64,000 nucleotides of DNA from Cymbidium sinense (Eukaryota; Streptophyta; Magnoliopsida; Asparagales; Orchidaceae): the NCBI GenBank assembly GCA_021442155.1, contig CM038222.1, positions 19,602,923 through 19,666,922 of the forward strand, written 5' to 3'. Positions 11,460 to 21,799 of this stretch are shown in pieces; the stretch's first letter is position 1; each line of letters starts with the position of its first letter. The notes under the pieces are model-generated. The model made no database searches. It was not told the origin of the DNA and was given only the letters and a program-made list of their open reading frames with translations. The translations under genes and the position numbers were made by a program.

Positions 11460-12369
11460 ATACACCAAGGTACATCTTCCTGTAAATGTCTAATAAGAAC
11501 ATCCATAACTAAAGTAAAAAAGATAAGGGCTTAAAGATGATCCTTGATGTAATCCAATTGAAATGGGAAAATATTTTGTCAATCCTCCTTGTGTTTGGAC
11601 ACAAGTAACAGCTCTAGTATACATATCCTTAATGACTTGAATATAACCAATATTAACTCCTTTCTGTTCTAGAACTCTCCAAAGAACATCCCTTGAAACT
11701 TTATCATAAGCTTTCTCTAAATCAATAAATATCATATGTAAATCCTTCTTACTTTCTCTATACTTCTCCATCAAACCTCTTAAAAAATGTATAGCATCCA
11801 TAGTAGATCTACCTGGCATGAAACCAAACAAATTATGAGAAACTTTTGTATCACATCGTAACCTATGCTCAATTACTCTCTCCCATAATTTTAATGTATG
11901 TCACATTAAATTAATTCATCTATAACTTGCACACTCTTGTGCATCACATTTATTCTTAAATATAGGAACCAACAAAATCTTTCTCCACTCATCTAGCATC
12001 TTTTTAGTTTATAAAATTACATTAAAAATATTTGTAAGCCAAAAAATTCCTAGATCTCCTAAACATTTCCACACTTCTATTGGAATATTATCAGGTCCTT
12101 CTACTTTTACACATTTCATTTTCTTTAAAGCTTCTCTAACTTCAGATTTACTAATACGATGATAAAAATAAAATTCTCTATTTTCGCTTAGGGTATTAAG
12201 GTTGCTAAAATCAATCGTACATTCAGATCCTTCATTGAAATGTTTATCAAAATACCTCATCCACCTATTTTCAGTATCCTTTTTTAAGAAAAGTGCTTTT
12301 TTATCTTCATCCTTAATACACCTCACTTGAACCAGGTCATTACTTCTCCTATCTCTTTGGTTGGCTAAC
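11460..12369 (-). pseudogene. RTE reverse transcriptase fragment
   Basis: From high to low coordinates the minus strand reads LANQRDR..NDL.QVRCIKDED, the conserved segment before RT (12369-12300), then a region ending KVEGPDNIPIEVWKCLG (about 12110-12050), [13 protein letters not shown] (near 11820), [10 protein letters not shown] (near 11720, with the first catalytic Asp), VLW..LE..G and a [13 protein letters not shown] motif near 11540. The following segment near 11480 should carry the Y/FADD box; the plus-strand sequence there fits a decayed version. Frameshifts occur near 12009-11831 and 11490. The copy is inactive. Confidence 0.85.
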
Positions 12370-12530
12370 TTATGCATACATCAATCATACACAAGAGATG
12401 AATAATGTTGCTCCCCCTAAATGTATGCATGAAATAGACTTAATACTAAACAACACTTTACTCTTCTCCCCCTTTTGACAATATCAAAAAGTCAGAACAA
12501 ACTATAAATAATTTTAAATATTAGGATCTA
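12370..12530 (-). other. Copia 3' noncoding region upstream of the RTE insertion
   Basis: This lies between the end of copia RNase H (about 12530) and the RTE boundary. On the minus strand it holds two purine runs, GGGGGAGCAA near 12409 and AAAAGGGGGAGAAG near 12475. They resemble the true polypurine tract at 10549-10562 and may be ancestral or accessory tracts. No coding sequence is seen. Confidence 0.5.
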
Positions 12531-13345
12531 ACATTCTAAGCATGCATCTTAAAGTACAAAAATGTTCTTCTAGTAATGGTTTTGTAAAAATATTTGCAAT
12601 TTGTAAATCGGTACTAATGAAATTAATATTAACATCACCTTTCAAAACATGATCCCTAATTAAATGATGTCTAATTTCTATATGCTTGGTTCATCAGTGT
12701 TGGATAGGATTTTTGGTCAAACTAATATCACTAGTATTGTCACACTAAACTACAATGTAATCTTGCTTAATACCAAAATCTTCTAATTGTTACTTTAACC
12801 AAAGGACTTGAGCAACACAACTACTGGCAGCTATGTACTCAGCCTCAGTAGTGGATAAAGCTACAAAATTTTGTTTCGTAGATGATCAAGACACAAGCGA
12901 TGATCCTAAAAAATGACATGTGCCTAATGTGCTTTTTCTATCTACTATGCATCCCACAAAATTAGCATCAGAATAAGTAACCAAATCACATGATAAAGAA
13001 TTTTTAGAATACCATAAACCTAACCTAGTAGTGCCTATCAAATACCAAAAGAAATGCTTGACTGCTATTAAATAAGATTCTTTCAAGTTGTCCTGAAAAT
13101 GAGCACACAAATAAACAACAAACATAATATCAGGCCTACTAGCAACAAGGTATAGAAGTAAACCTATCATACTCCTATAAAGTTTTTGATCAACATATTT
13201 TCCTAATTCATCTAATTCTAATTTTATAGATGGGCTCATAGGAGTTTTACTAGATTTAAATCTTTTCATGTCAAACCTCTCAAGCAATTCATTTGTGTAC
13301 TTAGTTTGACAGGTGAATGTGCCATTTTCTTGTTGCTTCACTTGA
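12530..13345 (-). pseudogene. Copia RT C-terminus and RNase H
   Basis: The minus strand carries copia landmarks: a QTKYTNELLERFDM motif, YRSMIGLLLYLVASRPDI (13170-13115), DLVTYSDANFVG and DRKSTLGTCHFLG (13000-12890), then after a frame shift an ALSTTEAEYIA motif near 12850, a CDNTS motif near 12740 and HIEIRHH near 12680. These place the RNase H acidic residues (Asp in YSDA, Glu in TEAE, Asp in CDN). Stops occur near 12795, 12755 and 12690. The frame ends shortly after an ANIFTKPL motif near 12590, the normal copia pol C-terminus. Confidence 0.87.
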
Positions 13346-14421
13346 AGACCTAAGAAAAATTAAGTTCTCCCATCATACTCATTTCAAACTCTTTAGACAT
13401 CAAGATGAGAACTCATGGCACAAAGATTCATTTGTACTTACAAATAATATATCATCTACATACACTTGTATCACTATCAAATCATCATCTATACTCTTAA
13501 GGAATAAGGTGGTATCTACTCTACCCTTTCTAAATCGATGATCTATCAAAAATTTACTTAACTATCATACCAAGCATGAGGAGCTTGTTTTAAACCATAT
13601 AAGGCTTTCTTTAATTTATACACATGATTTGGACAATCAAGGCTCTTAAATCTAGGTGGTTGCTCTACAAATACATCTTGGTTGATAAATCCATTCTAAA
13701 ATGCACTCTTGACATCCATTTGAAAAAGTTTAAAATCTCTAAAATAAGCAAAAGCAAGGAGTAACCTAATAGTTTCTAGTCTTGCTACGGGTGCAAAAGA
13801 ATCATCAAAATTTATACCTTCAACTTGTGTGTACCCTTGTGCAACTAACCTAGTTTTATTTCTAACAATACAACCTGAATCATCTAGCTTATTCCTAAAG
13901 ACCCATTTTGTTCCAATGACATTTTGATCTTGGGGTCTTGGGACTAATTCCCAAACATTATTTCTTACAAATTTATTCAACTCCTCTTCCATAGCAATAA
14001 TCAAAAAATTATCTTTTAATGCTTTTTCTAAATTTATAGATTCAACCTCAGATAAAAATATTGAATGATCTACAACCTCTCTACTATGTCTTCTGGTCAT
14101 AACTCCATTTGAAGGATCTCTTATAATTAGTTCCTTTGGATGATTTTTATTATATTTCCATTCTTTAGGTAATGAATCATCCACATTATATCGTAAAGAT
14201 ATTTTCTTAAAATTATCAATCACTTCTTCAATCACATCATTTCTAATGGGATCAATTAAATTTTCATCAAAAATAACATGTATTGATTCTTCTACAATCA
14301 TTTTTCTCTTATTGAAAACTCTATAAGCTCTACTAGAAAGAGAGTATCCTAAGAAAATACCATCATCTGATTTATAATAAAACTTACCTAAATGCACTTT
14401 TCTATTATTCGAATAAAGCAT
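13345..14421 (-). pseudogene. Copia reverse transcriptase
   Basis: A 241-codon open stretch (14421-13696) opens with the segment preceding RT (a YKSDDGIFLGYS motif) and continues into RT: WELVPRP, GTKWVFRNKLD, RLVAQGYTQ, FAPVARLETIRLLLA and QMDVKSAF, the last holding a catalytic Asp. After a frame break, GLKQAP and an intact Y-V-D-D box follow at 13451-13462. A stop lies in the palm region near 13560. RT copies genomic RNA in the virus-like particle. Apart from a few stops this is the best-preserved RT in the window. Confidence 0.9.
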
Positions 14422-14449
14422 TTACATCCAAATACATGAAAGTGTTCAA

Positions 14450-14983
14450 TCTTAGGCTTCTTTCGAAAAAATAATTCATAGGGTGTCTTCTTCAAAATTG
14501 GTCTAAAATAAATCCTACTCATCACATAACATGCAATATTTCTTGCTTACCAAAAATATTTGGCAATTTATACTCATCAAGCATAGATCTACTTAATTCA
14601 ATTAATATTCTATTTTTCTCTCTACTACTCCATTTTTTGTTGGGGTCTAGGTGTAGAAAAATTATGTCTAATCCCATGTTCATCATAATAATCCTCAAAT
14701 AATTTATTTTTAAATTCAATATGATCGCTTTGAACCTTACTAATCAAAAGGCCTGGTTCTCTTTGATTTTATTTAGAAAACTTTCTAAACTCACCAAAAA
14801 CATCATCCTTGTAAGTTACAAATAAAACCCAAGTATATCTAGAGAAATAAATCATCAACAATCACAAAACCATAATTTTTTTCACCTAAACTAGTAGTGC
14901 TAATAAGACCAAATAAATCCATGTGCAATAATTCTTGAGGTCTAGAAGTAGAAACAATATTTTTACTTTTAAATGAGCACGAC
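14450..14983 (-). pseudogene. Copia integrase, partial
   Basis: From the junction at 14983 the minus strand reads C-S-F-K-S-K, then a RPQELLHMDLFG motif (14945-14905), typical of the start of the copia integrase core with its first catalytic Asp. Further down, IELSRSML near 14590 marks the segment after the catalytic Glu. Several stops and frame changes lie between. The HHCC zinc-finger part would be on the far side of 14983 and is missing. Confidence 0.8.
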
Positions 14984-16311
14984 CTAAGTCTAAGCGAAGG
15001 TGGGTATATGGTTTACCTCCGTAAGAGAGGATAAACCACCCAACTGTTGGGATTACAACAACTTGGAGTTTTAGCCAGCTAACTCCTCCTACATTTTAAA
15101 TTCATGTAGCCAAGTCTTATGAGTTTCAAGATAGCTAAATGTTATTATTTGGAAAGAGACTAGAGTCTTTAAACTCTCAACCTAAGAGACTAGAGCATGA
15201 GTGGTATGAGAAATGACTTAATCGATAAATGTAAAATCCTTTTAAATTATATTTCAATTTTGACAGTTCATTTTGACAAAGGCTTTAGGATTTTGATGCT
15301 TATATGCATGATCACAATAGGTTATGGGCCAAATCAACTAGAAGAAGGTGTTCTCCATCATAAGGGATGCCCTCACAGGTCAAGCATTCCCCTATCGTAT
15401 AAGGATGGAGATCCTTTATGTTCAAGAGAGAAAGAATATGCATGCATGTTGCGAGACATTCAACCATTCAGCTATAGGGTTTCTAAATCCTTTAATTATA
15501 TTCTTTAAAATAAAGGCTTTTTGGTGAGATTATGAGTTATTTTAAATTTGAATTGTGATTTTTTAATTGGGGTAGAGAAATTAATTTTATCATAAGAGCC
15601 TAATCACATCTAGGCCACACATTAAAGCATTAAGCATATAAGAAACTAAGAAAGCATGTTGTTTCTAATGAGTAATCTAAACACAACATCAAAGAATTTT
15701 ATAGACTACTAGTACAGTCGAGGTCCGCCGCACAGCCTGAAAAGAGAAAATGGGTAGCTGATCTCTACCCTTATACAACTTGGTATATAAAAGAATAATT
15801 ACAATTACAAATAATAAATGCTATGGGGGGTCTTGAAGTCTACATTATTCATGTCTCCTTCATTTCTTCATATCTTTGCATCTTTTGGTGTGGTAGGCTT
15901 CAAGGCATCACATGGCACCCTAGGAGTAAGCCTTCTAGTCAATACTCATCTTAAACCCCCATAGAACTAATCCTAATTTCTAATAGAAAATGACATTAAA
16001 AATAAGAAAAGTAAATTTAACTACACCTGCAAAATAAGTGTTAGCTAAACACACATACAACCAAAGTAGTTATATTTATAATTTGGATTTAGCACCCTAC
16101 ACATGGGTAACCAAGCCCACCTATCCTAACTTGGATTATGCTTAGGGCATAAGGAACATACAAAGAGAGAATTTATATTTATTTTTAAGTGGTCCCTTAA
16201 GCATAATCCCCTGGAAAAAATAATGTTAGACTATCAATGAACTAACATCCAACCACCGATCCACATTCCTAACATCCAGTCTAAAAACATTATGTCACAA
16301 AACAAAACACA
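14984..16311 (-). repeat. 3' LTR fragment of Tat copy A
   Basis: This matches 26274-27608 in the 5' LTR of A and about 52405-53730 in that of B almost throughout. Shared landmarks include GACCTAAGTCTAAGCGAAG at the low end, the block around 15320-15430 (GGTTATGGGCCAAATCA) and GGCATCACATGGCACCCTAG near 15902. Both ends are internal to the LTR, so this is a doubly truncated middle piece. A 40-nt stretch near 15715-15745 does not align with either other copy. No coding sequence is supported; the open frame at 15197-15508 on plus recurs in all copies only because the LTR is repeated. Confidence 0.82.
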
Positions 16312-16319
16312 ATTCCCAT

Positions 16320-16715
16320 ATGATGGGCTTATTTTAGTTCTAAGGACTGCCGGTATAAGGTTCCATTGATGAGAGCATAGGAAAGAGCTCTCTGCTTCAT
16401 CTGATGGGCTTGTGACTTCTCTTGAGGTAGTTTTCCTTCAGTTAGATAGTCCATGAATGGTTGCCTCCAATCTAACTCCTTATCCTTTTTAGCAATGGCA
16501 ACCTCTCCTTCAAGATAGAATCTGTCAATGAATTAAGTATAAATAAGATATAGGACTTATCTATTTTGAATTTTTATTAATATAGACTCATCTTTTGGAC
16601 ATGCCAACTCTTTGGCAAGCTTTCATAGTGCATCCACTACTGCATTCTCTACTCGAGGGATCTTGTATATGGTAACCTCTGGGATTTAGACTAATAGCTC
16701 CATGGTGTACTTTTG
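16320..16715 (-). pseudogene. Tat A segment between aRNH and the deletion junction
   Basis: It aligns with about 42590-43075 of copy B, sharing GAGCTCTCTGCTTCATCT near 16386. In B this leads on into integrase; here it ends at an LTR fragment. It corresponds to the polyprotein segment joining aRNH to the integrase zinc finger. Stops are frequent and no motif beyond homology to B is clear. Confidence 0.6.
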
Positions 16716-17042
16716 TTAATGATAGAGCTTAATCTTAAGAACCTTGTAGGACCCAACAATTTGGTTGATGATTAGCTGAGAATCCCCAAAGATGTTGATA
16801 TTCTGGATGTATAGTGTGACTACTAACTCCAAATTAGTAATCAAAGCCTCATACTCGGCTTCATTGTTGGTGCAAGGATTTAATAAATGGTATGAGAATC
16901 TCATCACATCATGGTTTAGAGTTAGAAAAACTATTCCTACCCCTGCCTTTCTTATAAGAGTAGATTGTGGTTGTTCTTCTTTTTGAGAGGAAGCCACACC
17001 ATCAAAATACAATTCCCATCGGTGATTGCTAGTGTCCCCCAA
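16716..17042 (-). pseudogene. Tat A archaeal-type RNase H (aRNH)
   Basis: A 108-codon open frame on minus reads WELYFDGVAS near its start, GVGIVF, then a CTNNEAEYEAL motif and NIFGDSQLIINQ. The Asp of FDG, the Glu of NEAEYEAL and the Asp of FGDS are the catalytic acidic residues of this RNase H family. This additional RNase H after the usual one is restricted to the Tat lineage of plant gypsy elements. All three visible acidic positions are intact here, whereas copy B reads Lys in the Glu-Ala-x-Tyr motif. It is followed after about 400 bp by the deletion that removed integrase. Confidence 0.88.
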
Positions 17043-17189
17043 GTTAATGATTTATTCATCAGAGAGAGCATCATTAAGTGGAGAGTCAGCAGGAAATGGG
17101 TGTGCTGTTAAGAAGTTTTCCCATGCTTATCCTTTCACTACACGGAGGGGTAAAAAAGTAATGTCAAACTATGAGAGAATCATGGACCA

Positions 17190-18500
17190 TCATGCCAACC
17201 ATTCAGATAGTATTAGCCGTGTCATGGCCAACAAAGTGCCAAGGGAGTCATCTATTATAGTAGTGTAGAGGATGAGTGGCTTGCCCGATATAGAGGCTAC
17301 TAGAACTGGCGGCATCATCAGGTAGTGCTTGATGTCTTCAAAGGCATGTTGACACTTACCATCCCAATTGAACTTGGCATCCTTTTTGACAACTACTAAA
17401 AATGGGTGACACCATCTTGATAGGTTGGATATGAAGTATCTTAGATATGCCAACTGCCCTTGAAGTGATCTGAGATGAGTTAGACTTTTAGGGGGTGGCA
17501 TTTCAAGTATTGCTTTGATCTTCTCTAGATTAATCTCGATTCCCCAATGTCAGACAACAAACCCAAGGAACTTTTCTGAAGCTACTCTGAATGCACACTT
17601 TAGGGGATTAATTTTAGGTTAAATTATCTTAACCATTCAAAAACTACTCTCAAGTCAAAAAGGTGGACTTCCTTTTCTTTACTTTTGACTATGAGATCAT
17701 CGACTTAACACTCGACTTGATGATGAATGAGTTCACCGAAGATTTGAGTCATAGCCTGCTAGTATGTAGCACCGACATTTTTAAGTCCGAAAGTCATGAC
17801 TTTATAGCAACAAATTACGATCGAGGTTCAAAAAGTAGTATTTTTCTCATTTTCATATGCCATCTTAATTTCATTGTAGCCAGATGAGCCATCCATGAAA
17901 GAGAAGACATGAGATGAGGCAATGTCCACCATCAGCTCTGAGATTGGTAGTGGAAATTCATCTTTTGGACATGCCTTATTTAAGTCCCTAAAGTCGACGC
18001 ATATGCGAATTTGGCCCTTCTTCTTCTTAATTGGGATGACACTGGCCAACCAAGTAGGGTATTTTTCTTCCCTGATGACACTAGCATCGATCAATTTCTT
18101 GACTTCAAAATGACCTATTGTTCAATGCCTAATTGCATGCATTGAGAAGCTTGCTTGATAGGGTTAGCACTAAGCTCTTTTGCTAGTTTGGGGAATGCTA
18201 TGTTAGAGATAAACTGGGCATCTCTTCATAACTCCATGTGAAGCAATCATTAAACTCTGTCAATAGCATAACTAAGTCATTGGTTTTAGTTTAGTTCAAC
18301 AAGAAATTGATGTATGTTGGGCATAGATCTTCTTCAGTCCCTAAGTTGATTTCTTTGAGTTCATCAATGATTGATTTGATTTCTTCTTCAAACTCTGGCA
18401 ATGCATCCTTGACTTGGAAATCATATGGGTCATCTGAAGTTGCTAAGCACTCCTCCTTATAAGAGTTAGTGTGATTTGAAAAGAACCTATCAGATTCTAA
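17190..18500 (-). pseudogene. Tat A reverse transcriptase and truncated RNase H
   Basis: RT begins in the region equivalent to FKDCF.WSYE (18330-18280). It then reads REEKYPTWLASV, QIRICVDFRDLNKACPKDEFPLP and FSFMDGSSGYN (18090-17830), ordinary gypsy RT blocks with the first Asp in SFMDG. The Y-V-D-D box at 17696-17707 reads stop-V-D-D, so the active site is interrupted. Downstream, FLVVVKKDAKFNW and ILYTTIIDDSLGTLLA mark the connection and start of RNase H. RNase H then breaks off near 17221, where about 180-200 bp present in copy B (43466-43652) are missing, including the segment with the catalytic Glu. Confidence 0.87.
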
Positions 18501-19400
18501 ATGATTGGTGATGACTAGGCAGTAATTATCATCATCACTGACTAATTCAAATCTTAGTCATGGTCTTGATTGAGAATGCATGTATTTGATATCTTGTAAC
18601 CTCATGAAGTAATCTAACCTATGGTTAGACCAACTATGTGGGATTAGTCCCTTATTTTCTAGAATAAGAACACAAGGAAAGTTCAAATCAAAAGGCAATT
18701 TTATTAAATCTTTATATGAATAATCCTCAAGTTCTACATCAACTTCTTCACTTGTGGATGATTCTCCCAGAAAAATTCTCTAAGTCTTCATAACTATGGA
18801 TGACTTAGGGGCTTCCTTAACTACCAAACTCTCAACTTTTTATGTTAAAAGTAGGGTTAGAGCTAAGGTTCCCAACTCATACCTGATTGTTTCACATATA
18901 GACTTGGATACACTCATGCTTTGCTTTAGAGCCTGGCCTTCATCACTGTCCATCTCAAGTGCCAGCTTGAAAGAAATTTGCTATTGAGAAGAGTTGGCTG
19001 GTGTGCTAATCATATAAGACTCATCCTCTAAACTAGATTCTAAGTCTATATGGATATTAGGTGTACTCCTAGTAGCTAGGACATATCTCCTCCTGGGTGG
19101 TCAATAAGGAGGTCTTCCATCCCTTGAGCTGCCTCTGGATCTACCTCTTCCTCTGCCTGGTGGAGGTCAGGTCATCCTACCCATATGTTCAAATGTAGTA
19201 ATGAACTATGGGTGGAATCTAATCTTAGGCTCTAGTTCCTCCTCCAAGTTTATTTCTCGCTCCCTTTTATTTTCAATATTATTTCCTTTTTATTTTCTTT
19301 TCCTTTTGCCTTCTTATTATTTCTCTTTTTCTTTTATTTTTGAGCTTTGGCCAAGTTTGAAAAAATAGAATTGTTGATTTTGAGGGAGGTAGTAGGTTGC
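18500..19400 (-). pseudogene. Tat A polyprotein segment between protease and RT
   Basis: The segment is collinear with about 44870-45640 of copy B. On minus it is rich in acidic and basic residues and interrupted by stops. Its low-complexity stretch (plus-strand CTCCTCCTGGGTGG near 19090 and GCCTCTGGATCTACCTCTTC near 19131) encodes a Gly/Arg/Pro-rich linker in one frame. I recognise no domain. A 60-nt A/T-rich tract at about 19260-19345 is partly deleted in B. Confidence 0.55.
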
Positions 19401-19426
19401 ATCCTCATATATGCTAACCTCGTGAC

Positions 19427-19991
19427 CTATAATTGTTTGAGATCTCCTTTGACACAGTGCTCAATCCCACCTCTCATGAACTTGATGCATTGGTGCAAAG
19501 AGGATGGGACCATGTTGTTCTCATGTATCCATAATCTCCCTAGCAAAGCATTGAAATATGTATTTGAATTTATACTATGAAACTTGGCTTCAGTCTTCCA
19601 CTCATCAATCTCCATTGGCAACACTATGGAGCCTAAAGCCCTCTCACCTTGCTCATTGAATCCTTTCAACATCATCCTCTCTAAATTGAGTTTGGAGATG
19701 TCAATCATCAAGTAGGCAAGGGTCTTTAGACTCATAATAGTAACTATTGCACTTGGGTCAACCAGCACTCTAGATAGCCTAAATCTGCCCATATTCACTA
19801 TGATGTAGAGGGAATGGTTGTGTTTGATCATCACTAAAGACTCTTGGGATGTCCTCTAAATAGTGAGCCTCATCTCTAGTAGAGGTCAATTGAGCTAAGC
19901 ATATCTCTGGATCAAGAAGAGCCTTGATTAGAGATTCCCTCATCTCTTTAGATTTGACAAGGGCATCATATATGCTTAACTTAACTGACAA
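19427..19991 (-). pseudogene. Tat A aspartic protease region
   Basis: The minus strand reads RVLVDPSAIVTIM (near 19770) in the position of the retropepsin active site, where the residues after the catalytic Asp are unusual (Pro-Ser). It then reads LLGRLWIHENN and VPSSLHQCIKF (near 19500), the C-terminal protease motif typical of Tat and related gypsy elements. The preceding segment at 19991-19779 has a KLSIYDALVKSKEMRESLI motif, seen just upstream of protease in Tat polyproteins. The protease would cleave Gag-Pol inside particles. Two overlapping open pieces in different frames show a frameshift near 19800. Confidence 0.82.
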
Positions 19992-19999
19992 CTTTCTAA

Positions 20000-20638
20000 G
20001 GTGAGCAAGAATGTTATAATCAACTCTAGTTGGTCCTCCACAGGCATATCCATAGGTGGAGCATCCTTTGGAGGGGCTATCTGCTCACTGGAACCAATGA
20101 CTTTCTTACCCTTATCCTAAGGTGCTACCCTAGGAGTAGAACTTTACCACTACATAGGTTAACTTCAGAGACTTCATGTGGCAAGTTGGCAAAAGGTTCT
20201 ACCGCTCATCAAGTATACCTACAGCTTCTCCTATGGGACCCTCAGAGTCTGTTGACTCCAAGTCAATTTCAATGGGTGAACCCGATTGATTTAGAAAAGG
20301 AAAGTTCAATTCTGAATTGGAAGAGAAAGGATCAGAATTATTAGAGCTATTATTATTTTCTATACTTGGAGAGCTTTCAATAAAAATAAAATCAAGAGCA
20401 TTAAAAATGGACAAGATGTAAGTGGAATCTATTTTTTTCATTGATTTCTTTTTAGGTGGAGGTACATGATAGAAATCAAATAAAGTAAGTGGGTTAAGGG
20501 TTTTAGTTTGTCCATCGATACAACACTTCTTCTAGAAGAAGAACTGGATGAAGTAGTAGCTACAATGGTGGAGGGAATGCTAGACTTGATCGATGATTGC
20601 ACTATTGAACTATCCTGGGAAAGTGTGGACTGCTGCTA
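20000..20638 (-). pseudogene. Tat A Gag-protease spacer
   Basis: The minus strand has an open, Ser/Asn-rich piece at 20441-20199 containing FIFIESSPSIENNNSSNNSD. It is conserved in copy B at 46751-46536, where the same Asn/Ser run is found. The composition suggests a disordered polyprotein linker. No domain is recognised. It lies between the Gag zinc-finger segment and protease. Confidence 0.6.
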
Positions 20639-21750
20639 CTATTGAGCTCCCACTTTCCTGAAGTTATCTTTGGCAACTTGCAAATCTTCCTTGATGTTGG
20701 AGGTTTGTTTAAGCACTTGCAAGGAGAGTTTCTTGATCTTAGAAATAATCTTTTTAGAGGTTCGAGATAAAGAAATATCCCAACCTTCTTTTATCTTAAG
20801 AGGATCACATGTATCCCCAAGGATTACCCTAATAGAACTAGATGGTTGTTCTAATAAGTAATCCATAAGGAAAATTATGGCACCAGACTTGTGGATGCTC
20901 TCAAGCCAGTCCTTGAAGGTGATGCAATCCTCTAAGACATGGCCTAACATGCGATGGTAGGCACAAAAGTTAGGATCATCGCTCTTTCCCACTTCCTCCG
21001 GCCTATTAGGCTCTGGTAGCTAGAAATTAGGCTTCTTTAAGAGCTTTTTAAAGATTTTCCTAACTATCTCCCTCTTGAATGAATATGGCTTATTTAGTTT
21101 GTCTAGAAGAGTAGGCGGGTAATAGCTACCTAGCATTGGATAGGAGTACCACTGCTGGGTATACTGCTTAGGAGGTGGTTGTAATGGCCATTATGACCTG
21201 GTGGCCGATGATCGAGGTGGTGGAGGGGGATATGGAAGCTGCTAAGCTCTAGGTCTCTCAAACTGAACTCTAAGTGATTGCTTCCTCCTGTCAACTAATG
21301 CCACTACCACTGGCTTCTTTTCAAAAGCTTTCTGCAATTTCGACTTCGATGACTAGTCTTGGAAAAGTAATTATTTGTCTTTTCCTTGTAGACTAGCCAC
21401 CTTGTTGATTAACGTCTCAAAGGTTTTTATAGTAAATCCTTTGGGCCATGAAAGCAACTAGGCCTCACTAGAGTTTTATTGTGCTACAATGAGATAGCCC
21501 ACAGTCACTCTTTTCTGAGCTCTAGCAAATCTCTTAATAAAAAGTTTTCCCAACTCAGCAAATGTCTTTACCAAAATGTTGGGCAGACATACCACTAATC
21601 CCTAAAAGACAAGTGACAAGAGAGGTGCATCACTAAGACTATTATGGGGTGTCAAAAATTTGAAAGAACTTGGGATTTCATTATTCTTCATTTTGAAATA
21701 GATGAGGTGTTAACATTTTAACATATCACAATGACTAATTTGATGAGGTA
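20639..21750 (-). pseudogene. Tat A gag (capsid C-terminus and zinc finger)
   Basis: An open stretch at 20992-20639 starts with DPNFCAYHRMLGHVLEDC, a Cys-His-His-Cys arrangement of the sort found in Tat Gag zinc knuckles, followed by FKDWLE. Upstream, at 21000-21750, the sequence aligns with the better-preserved capsid of copy B (47380-48034) but has deletions; the TTGTGCTACAATGAGATAG stretch near 21478 is common to both. Gag would package element RNA. The gene is disrupted by stops and at least one deletion near 21640. Confidence 0.8.
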
Positions 21751-21799
21751 CTTGGGGTTCAAGACATGTAAGCTCTCTGCCTCCATAGGCTGATGTAAT

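Larger units (their letters stand above)
10657..12369 (-). mobile_element. RTE-clade LINE, 5'-truncated, inserted in the copia element
   Basis: The insert is bounded by TTATGCA at 10650-10656 and again at 12370-12376, a target-site duplication of at least 7 bp. The minus-strand 3' end carries a widespread plant RTE terminus (GGATTCATGTAGCCGACCCC on the sense strand) and ends in a (TTG)n/(TTA)-type simple tail, the usual RTE tail. Coding sequence upstream is RT plus the RTE C-terminal region, broken by frameshifts and stops. The element starts within the region preceding RT, so most of the protein N-terminus and the endonuclease were never copied in, as expected for 5' truncation. Confidence 0.9.
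8328..14983 (-). mobile_element. SIRE/Maximus-like Ty1-copia element, 3' half only
   Basis: On the minus strand the order is integrase (partial), RT, RNase H, 3' noncoding region, polypurine tract and 3' LTR. Integrase before RT is the copia order. The AAAAAGGGGGAGA polypurine tract followed by an LTR starting TGTTGG, and an LTR end containing a GGGGTGGGTGAGGGG-like plus-strand motif, are typical of the SIRE/Maximus clade. The 5' LTR, gag, protease and N-terminal integrase are absent: the copia sequence stops within integrase at about 14983, where Tat LTR sequence starts. The element lies in a LINE on its 3' side and hosts an RTE insertion at 10657-12369. Confidence 0.85.

Noticed and set aside
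15197..15508. A plus-strand gene also present at 26486-26719 and 52649-52855
   Set aside because: The repeated open frame lies in the LTR on the antisense strand, its length differs in each copy and it has no recognisable domain; it recurs only because the LTR does.
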